Shown: positions 36,842 to 40,488 of the stretch, piece after piece
How positions within the stretch are numbered: the first letter of the stretch is position 1
Layout of the letters: each line of letters begins with the position of its first letter
Assembly (NCBI GenBank): GCA_009781125.1
Contig: WQYS01000001.1
Location: 1 to 40,488 of the forward strand
DNA: 40,488 nucleotides
Direction of reading: 5' to 3'
DNA from: Acidobacteriaceae bacterium
GTDB lineage: Bacteria > Acidobacteriota > Terriglobia > Terriglobales > Acidobacteriaceae
Made by a program: the position numbers and the translations under genes
The notes under the pieces: generated by a model
Told to the model about the DNA's origin: nothing
The model's input: the letters and a program-made list of their open reading frames with translations, nothing else
Databases searched by the model: none

Positions 36842-37759
36842 ATGATTTTGCGGCTGCGATCTGTGATCTCGATCATGACCTGCTGGTGCTTTGTATGCAC
36901 GGCGACTGCTTCCTCGGCCAATATCGGCCTCGTTATGACGACAGGAGATGTACAGGTTGACGGATCACTGGTGCGCAATAACTCTGCCATCTTTCCTGGT
37001 AGCATCGTCGCTTCAGGTCGCGGCATTGCGATGCTTCGTTTTGCGGATGGCGTCAGTGCTACTTTGAGCCCCAGTGGTATCGCTAAGGTGTTTTCCGAGC
37101 ACTCCATTCTGCTGCATGGAGCTATTCTGCAAAATGGAATTGGCAAGCATGTTGTATTTGCCGATGGTTTGCGCATCTCCGGTGAGGCTCCCGATGCCAT
37201 TGCCCTTGTTGGAGTGAAAGACGCCTCGCACGTCGAGGTCGCTTCGCAAACAGGGAAGTTACATGTTACAGATGCCGATGGCGCACTGGTCGCTACGATT
37301 GATTCCGGACAGGCTCTGGATTTTGCCCGTCAGACAGATGCTGCAAATCAGGATCAGCCGCAGCATGCGGAAGGTCAGCCGGAGGTAGATGTGTGCGGCA
37401 AACTTCAGAAGAACGATCAAGTAAAGAATGCGGCAAATAAAAAGATGTATCTACTGAAAGGGAAGGACGCAGCTACGCAAAGTAATATCGACTCCGATGT
37501 TGGAAGGCTGGTCAGGGCATCAGGGACGGTACCCTCTACTCCTCAGCCTGCTGGAACTTCAGTTCTCTCCGTCGATGCCATCAATGTTACTGGCGATTGT
37601 CCGGGTAAGAGGGGAAACTGGATTACACAGCATCCAAATGAGACTATCTTCTTTTCTTTAATTGCGGCTACCGGAATTGTCATCGGCGTGGTTGGAACAG
37701 AATTGCCGACTCAGCCGATTACACCCATAACTACTCCGATCACGCCATCCGCGCCATAG
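36842..37759 (+). CDS. FecR-like secreted/membrane-anchored protein
   Basis: A 305-residue protein of uncertain role. A signal peptide (MILRLRSVISIMTCWCF, cleaved near ATAS|SA) is followed by a FecR-like beta domain: GDVQVDGSLVRNNSAIFPGS, then VASGRGIAMLRFADGVSATL and SGIAKVF. The middle is polar and Gln/Asp/Lys-rich, with two Cys (VDVCGKLQ and VTGDCPG). Near the C-terminus one membrane helix (ETIFFSLIAATGIVIGVVG) is followed by a Pro/Thr/Ile tail (PITPITTPITPSAP). ATG 36842 has GGAGG six bases upstream and gives a proper signal peptide; the longer frame from GTG 36812 does not look right. It lies 20 bases upstream of legG, so it may be a periplasmic sensor or structural part of the glycan system. 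There is no sigma or anti-sigma gene beside it. Confidence 0.6.
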   Translation: MILRLRSVISIMTCWCFVCTATASSANIGLVMTTGDVQVDGSLVRNNSAIFPGSIVASGRGIAMLRFADGVSATLSPSGIAKVFSEHSILLHGAILQNGIGKHVVFADGLRISGEAPDAIALVGVKDASHVEVASQTGKLHVTDADGALVATIDSGQALDFARQTDAANQDQPQHAEGQPEVDVCGKLQKNDQVKNAANKKMYLLKGKDAATQSNIDSDVGRLVRASGTVPSTPQPAGTSVLSVDAINVTGDCPGKRGNWITQHPNETIFFSLIAATGIVIGVVGTELPTQPITPITTPITPSAP

Positions 37760-37779
37760 AACATAGGAGTTGACCTTCA

Positions 37780-38949
37780 TTGCGATCCGTTGGCGTTGTT
37801 ACTACATCGCGCGCAGACTACAGCGCCTATCGGCCAATTCTAAGTGCTTTCCAGGTTGAGCCAGACATATCGGCCAAGTTATTTGTCTCCGGAATGCATC
37901 TCGCTCCGGAGTTTGGGTCGACCGTGCGTACCATCGAAAATGATGGCTTCGCTATTGCCGAACGCATCGAAATGCTACTTGCTTCAGATACTCCCGAAGC
38001 AATCGTGAAATCTATGGGAATTGGGCTGATAGGATTCAGTCAAGCCTTCAGATGGTCACGTCCAGACATTCTGCTAGTATTGGGTGACCGGTATGAGATG
38101 CTTACGGCCGCGCTGGCTGCACTCCCCTTCAAGATCCCTGTTGCGCATCTCTGCGGCGGTGAACTTACACAAGGAGCGATGGACGATGCGCTGCGGCACT
38201 CAATCACCAAGCTGAGTCATCTGCACTTTACTTCGACAGAGATTTACGCGCGCAGAGTCATACAGCTAGGAGAAGACCCTACGTGCGTCTTTGTGTCTGG
38301 CGAACCTGCGCTCGATAACATCCTGTCTACCAGGCAACTTACTTTTGAAGAGTTACATCGCCGCTTCGGGGTCAATATGGAGCGGCCATTTCTTCTTGTA
38401 ACCTATCATCCGGTAACTCTTGAATACGAACAGACCTGTTATCAAATAGACGAACTTCTTGCAGCGCTAGAGAGTACGTGTTTTCCTGTGATCTTCACCA
38501 TGCCCAATGCAGACACCTCTGGACGTGTTATCTCTAACCGCATTGCACAATGGATTCAATCCCATCCGAAAACAGGCATCGCTGTCGATAGCTTTGGTCC
38601 GGAGGCTTACTATAATGTGCTACGCCGCGCTGCTGCCGTTGTGGGTAACTCTTCGAGCGGAATCATCGAAGCCGCCTCCTTCAAAGTGCCGGTGGTCAAC
38701 ATCGGAACCCGTCAGCAGGGCCGAATCCGTGCTGCAAACGTCATCGATGTGGGGTACAAACGGGCTGATATCCTTGAAGCTATTCAAACGGCAGTCTCGG
38801 ATGCATTTCGTCAATCGCTGCATTCTATGGAGAATCCTTACGCAAGCAGGACAAATACAGCGGTATCGACTATCGTGAACGTTCTAAAACGAGTGGACCT
38901 GAATAACTCTCTTCTGCAAAAGAAGTTCCATGATATCGAAAGGTGTTAG
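37780..38949 (+). CDS. legG: Hydrolysing nucleotide-sugar 2-epimerase (LegG/NeuC-type)
   Basis: Removes the nucleotide and inverts C2 to give 2,4-diacetamido-2,4,6-trideoxy-mannose, the substrate of LegI. A 389-residue GT-B-like epimerase: TTSRADYSAYRPILSAF near 8, VLGDRYEMLTAALAAL, HLCGGELTQGAMDDALRH, ITKLSHLHF, VSGEPALDNI, and GNSSSGIIEAASFKVPVV near 285. These are the NeuC/LegG signatures rather than those of non-hydrolysing WecB. The start is TTG 37780, with GGAG 10 bases before it; no ATG is available upstream of the conserved core. It is the only leg gene on this side of the window, over 20 kb from legI. Confidence 0.88.
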   Translation: MRSVGVVTTSRADYSAYRPILSAFQVEPDISAKLFVSGMHLAPEFGSTVRTIENDGFAIAERIEMLLASDTPEAIVKSMGIGLIGFSQAFRWSRPDILLVLGDRYEMLTAALAALPFKIPVAHLCGGELTQGAMDDALRHSITKLSHLHFTSTEIYARRVIQLGEDPTCVFVSGEPALDNILSTRQLTFEELHRRFGVNMERPFLLVTYHPVTLEYEQTCYQIDELLAALESTCFPVIFTMPNADTSGRVISNRIAQWIQSHPKTGIAVDSFGPEAYYNVLRRAAAVVGNSSSGIIEAASFKVPVVNIGTRQQGRIRAANVIDVGYKRADILEAIQTAVSDAFRQSLHSMENPYASRTNTAVSTIVNVLKRVDLNNSLLQKKFHDIERC

Positions 38950-38962
38950 CTTGTCCAAAAGA

Positions 38963-39014
38963 ATTGTGGCTTCAGGCAGGATGTCAGTGAAATATCCTGC
39001 GCTGAAGCCACAAT
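38963..39014. terminator. Long hairpin between convergent legG and CoA-transferase genes
   Basis: The arms at 38963-38982 and 38994-39014 pair over 20 base pairs with a single-base bulge (an extra C in the right arm), around an 11-base loop. On the minus strand the stem is followed by TCTTTTGG, a modest T-tract, so it can end the CoA-transferase transcript; on the plus strand there is no T-tract. It begins 13 bases past the legG stop. Such a long stem could also be a mobile or REP-like repeat, which one copy cannot show. Confidence 0.6.
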
Positions 39015-39036
39015 TACTTCCGACTTACTCTGACTA

Positions 39037-40488
39037 CTATGCCTTTGGCCGCATGTCTCCGGTATCGAGGAAGCGTTGATGCCAACTGAGCGCCTCGGTC
39101 AGGATATGTGGTGTGTGCTTGCCTTTGCTGGAGCAGAGCGCGCGGTCGAAGTAGTCCTGCAACAACGGACGATAGGTCGGGTGCGCGCACTTCTCGATGA
39201 TGACCTTGGCGCGGTCCTTCGGCGGCAGGCCACGCAGGTCCGCGAGTCCCTGCTCGGTGACGATGACCGAAACATCATGCTCAGTGTGATCGACGTGGCT
39301 GACCATCGGCACCAGGCAGGAGATGGCTCCATTCTTGGCGATGCTCGGCGTCAGGAAGCAGGAGAGGAAGCCGTTGCGGGCAAAGTCTCCCGAGCCGCCA
39401 ATGCCGTTGATGATGCTGGTTCCGGCGACGTGCGTGGAGTTGATGTTGCCGTAGATGTCGGCCTCGACGATGCCGTTCATGGCGATGCAGCCCAGGCGCC
39501 GCACCAGCTCCGGGTGGTTCGATATCTCCTGCGGACGCAGAATGATGCGCTCGCGGAAGAAATCAATGTTCGACATGAAGCGCTCGATTCCCGCCGGGCT
39601 GAGCGAGAACGACGTGGCCGAAGCGATATCCAGCACGCCGTTGGCGAGCATCTCCAACATGGCGTCCTGAATCACCTCGGTGTACGCGGTCAATCCGCGG
39701 AAACCGCCTTCGTTGAGCCCCATCAGCACGGCGTTGGCGATGTTGCCCACGCCGGACTGCAAGGGAAGAAGCTGCGGACCCAGGCGTCCGCGCGCGATCT
39801 CGTGGCGGAAGAAGTCGATCAGGTTGGCGGCAATCTGGCGCGAGCCTTCATCCGGCTCGGAGAAGGCGCTGTTGCGGTCGTGCGAGTTGGTCTTGACTAC
39901 GGCAATCACCTTGTCCGGATCGCAGCGCAGATACGGCTCGCCGATGCGGTCCGACGGCTTGACCAGCGGAATGGGCTTGCGATGCGGCGGAAGCGCGGTT
40001 CCGTAGTAGACATCGTGCATGCCTTCCAGCGCCAGCGGCTGCCACTCGTTGACCTCGATAATGATCTTGTCGGCAAGATCGAGCCACGTCTTGTTGTTGC
40101 CCACCGACGAGGTCGGAATCAGACGCCCATCGGGAAGAATGGCCGCAGCCTCAACCACCGCCAGATCGATCTTTCCGAAGAAGCCGAACCAGGCGTACTG
40201 GGCCACATGACTCAGGTGAATGTCCACATAGCCCATCTCGCCCCGGTTGATGCGCGCGCGCATGTCCGGGTCGGACTGATAGGGCAGGCGAACGTTCAGG
40301 CCGTTGACCTTGGCCAGCGCTCCGTCCAGCTCCGGAGCGGTCGAGGCTCCCGTCAGCACATTCACGCGAAACGGCGTGCCTTGCGCGTGCGATGCCGTCA
40401 CTTTGTCGGCCAACGCCTTGGGAACGGCCTTGGGATAACCAGCGCCGGTAAAGCCGCTCATGCCGATCGTCATGCCGGGTTGAATCAA
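39037..40488 (-). CDS. Acetyl-CoA hydrolase/succinyl-CoA:acetate CoA-transferase family, 5'-truncated
   Basis: A class I CoA-transferase; 484 codons are visible and the frame runs off the window, so about 15-25 N-terminal residues are missing and the TTG at the edge is not the start. Key features are GMSGFTGAGYPKAVP near the N-terminus, NVLTGAS, GYVDIHLSHV, and QSGVGNIANAVL. LTAYTEVIQDAMLEML carries the catalytic Glu that forms the CoA thioester, and GIGGSGDFARNGFLS and TEQGLADLRGLPP follow. The family includes acetyl-CoA hydrolase Ach1 and succinyl-CoA:acetate transferase, and the sequence does not choose between them. GC-rich like hisS and aspS; unrelated to the glycan genes. Ends at TAG or equivalent before a long hairpin shared with legG. 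Confidence 0.93.
   Translation of the reverse strand: MIQPGMTIGMSGFTGAGYPKAVPKALADKVTASHAQGTPFRVNVLTGASTAPELDGALAKVNGLNVRLPYQSDPDMRARINRGEMGYVDIHLSHVAQYAWFGFFGKIDLAVVEAAAILPDGRLIPTSSVGNNKTWLDLADKIIIEVNEWQPLALEGMHDVYYGTALPPHRKPIPLVKPSDRIGEPYLRCDPDKVIAVVKTNSHDRNSAFSEPDEGSRQIAANLIDFFRHEIARGRLGPQLLPLQSGVGNIANAVLMGLNEGGFRGLTAYTEVIQDAMLEMLANGVLDIASATSFSLSPAGIERFMSNIDFFRERIILRPQEISNHPELVRRLGCIAMNGIVEADIYGNINSTHVAGTSIINGIGGSGDFARNGFLSCFLTPSIAKNGAISCLVPMVSHVDHTEHDVSVIVTEQGLADLRGLPPKDRAKVIIEKCAHPTYRPLLQDYFDRALCSSKGKHTPHILTEALSWHQRFLDTGDMRPKA

Overview
The window is bacterial chromosome, most likely from an acidobacterium of the Granulicella/Edaphobacter/Terriglobus type. That placement is an inference from the moderately high GC of the housekeeping flanks, the style of the surface-glycan genes and a FecR-like protein beside them; no rRNA or tRNA gene is present to confirm it. 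Housekeeping genes border the window: truncated hisS and complete aspS on the left, and a 5'-truncated CoA-transferase gene on the right. Between them lies about 34 kb of cell-surface polysaccharide genes.

Left edge (1-4.6 kb): the hisS 3' end, an Mrr-type restriction endonuclease on the other strand, a Tat-type exported DUF1287 protein, and aspS. The AspRS carries a His at the position that marks tRNA-Asp/tRNA-Asn non-discriminating enzymes.

4.5-14 kb: a leftward operon (methyltransferase, FemAB-like acyltransferase, LegF, PtmE, LegB, GT42-like transferase) diverges from a rightward operon (LegI, Wzx flippase, Wza-type export protein). LegB plus PtmE point to the GDP-sugar route to a legionaminic-acid-type nonulosonic acid, activated as the CMP sugar by LegF. 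The last gene of the leftward operon resembles CstI/CstII sialyltransferases and is a candidate for using that CMP sugar.

14-21.3 kb: a leftward, tightly overlapping operon: polymerase-like membrane protein, AsnB-type amidotransferase, GT4 transferase, PglC-like phosphoglycosyl transferase, PglD/NeuD-like acetyltransferase, DegT-type aminotransferase. 21.4-28.8 kb: a rightward operon with GT4 transferase, O-antigen ligase/polymerase-like protein, Wzc-type tyrosine kinase/co-polymerase, TPR protein with a carbohydrate-binding-like C-terminus, and a GT-C-like membrane protein. 28.8-36.4 kb: leftward genes for a PglF/CapD 4,6-dehydratase, a GT2-methyltransferase fusion, an unknown membrane protein, GT4, a polysaccharide deacetylase and a sugar formyltransferase-like protein. 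36.8-38.9 kb: a FecR-like secreted protein and LegG on the plus strand.

Read together, the locus holds two amino-sugar pathways. One is GDP-linked (PtmE, LegB, LegG, LegI, LegF) and makes a nonulosonic acid. The other is UDP-linked (CapD/PglF, then PglC-like) and makes a bacillosamine-type priming sugar. Only one aminotransferase and one acetyltransferase are visible, so they may be shared or each pathway may draw on genes elsewhere. The glycan would be built on undecaprenyl phosphate, flipped by Wzx, polymerised by one or both Wzy-like proteins under Wzc control and exported through the Wza-type protein. Methyl, acyl, amide, deacetyl and formyl modifications are all possible. Base composition drops visibly between about 24 and 34 kb, which suggests this part was acquired or exchanged separately.
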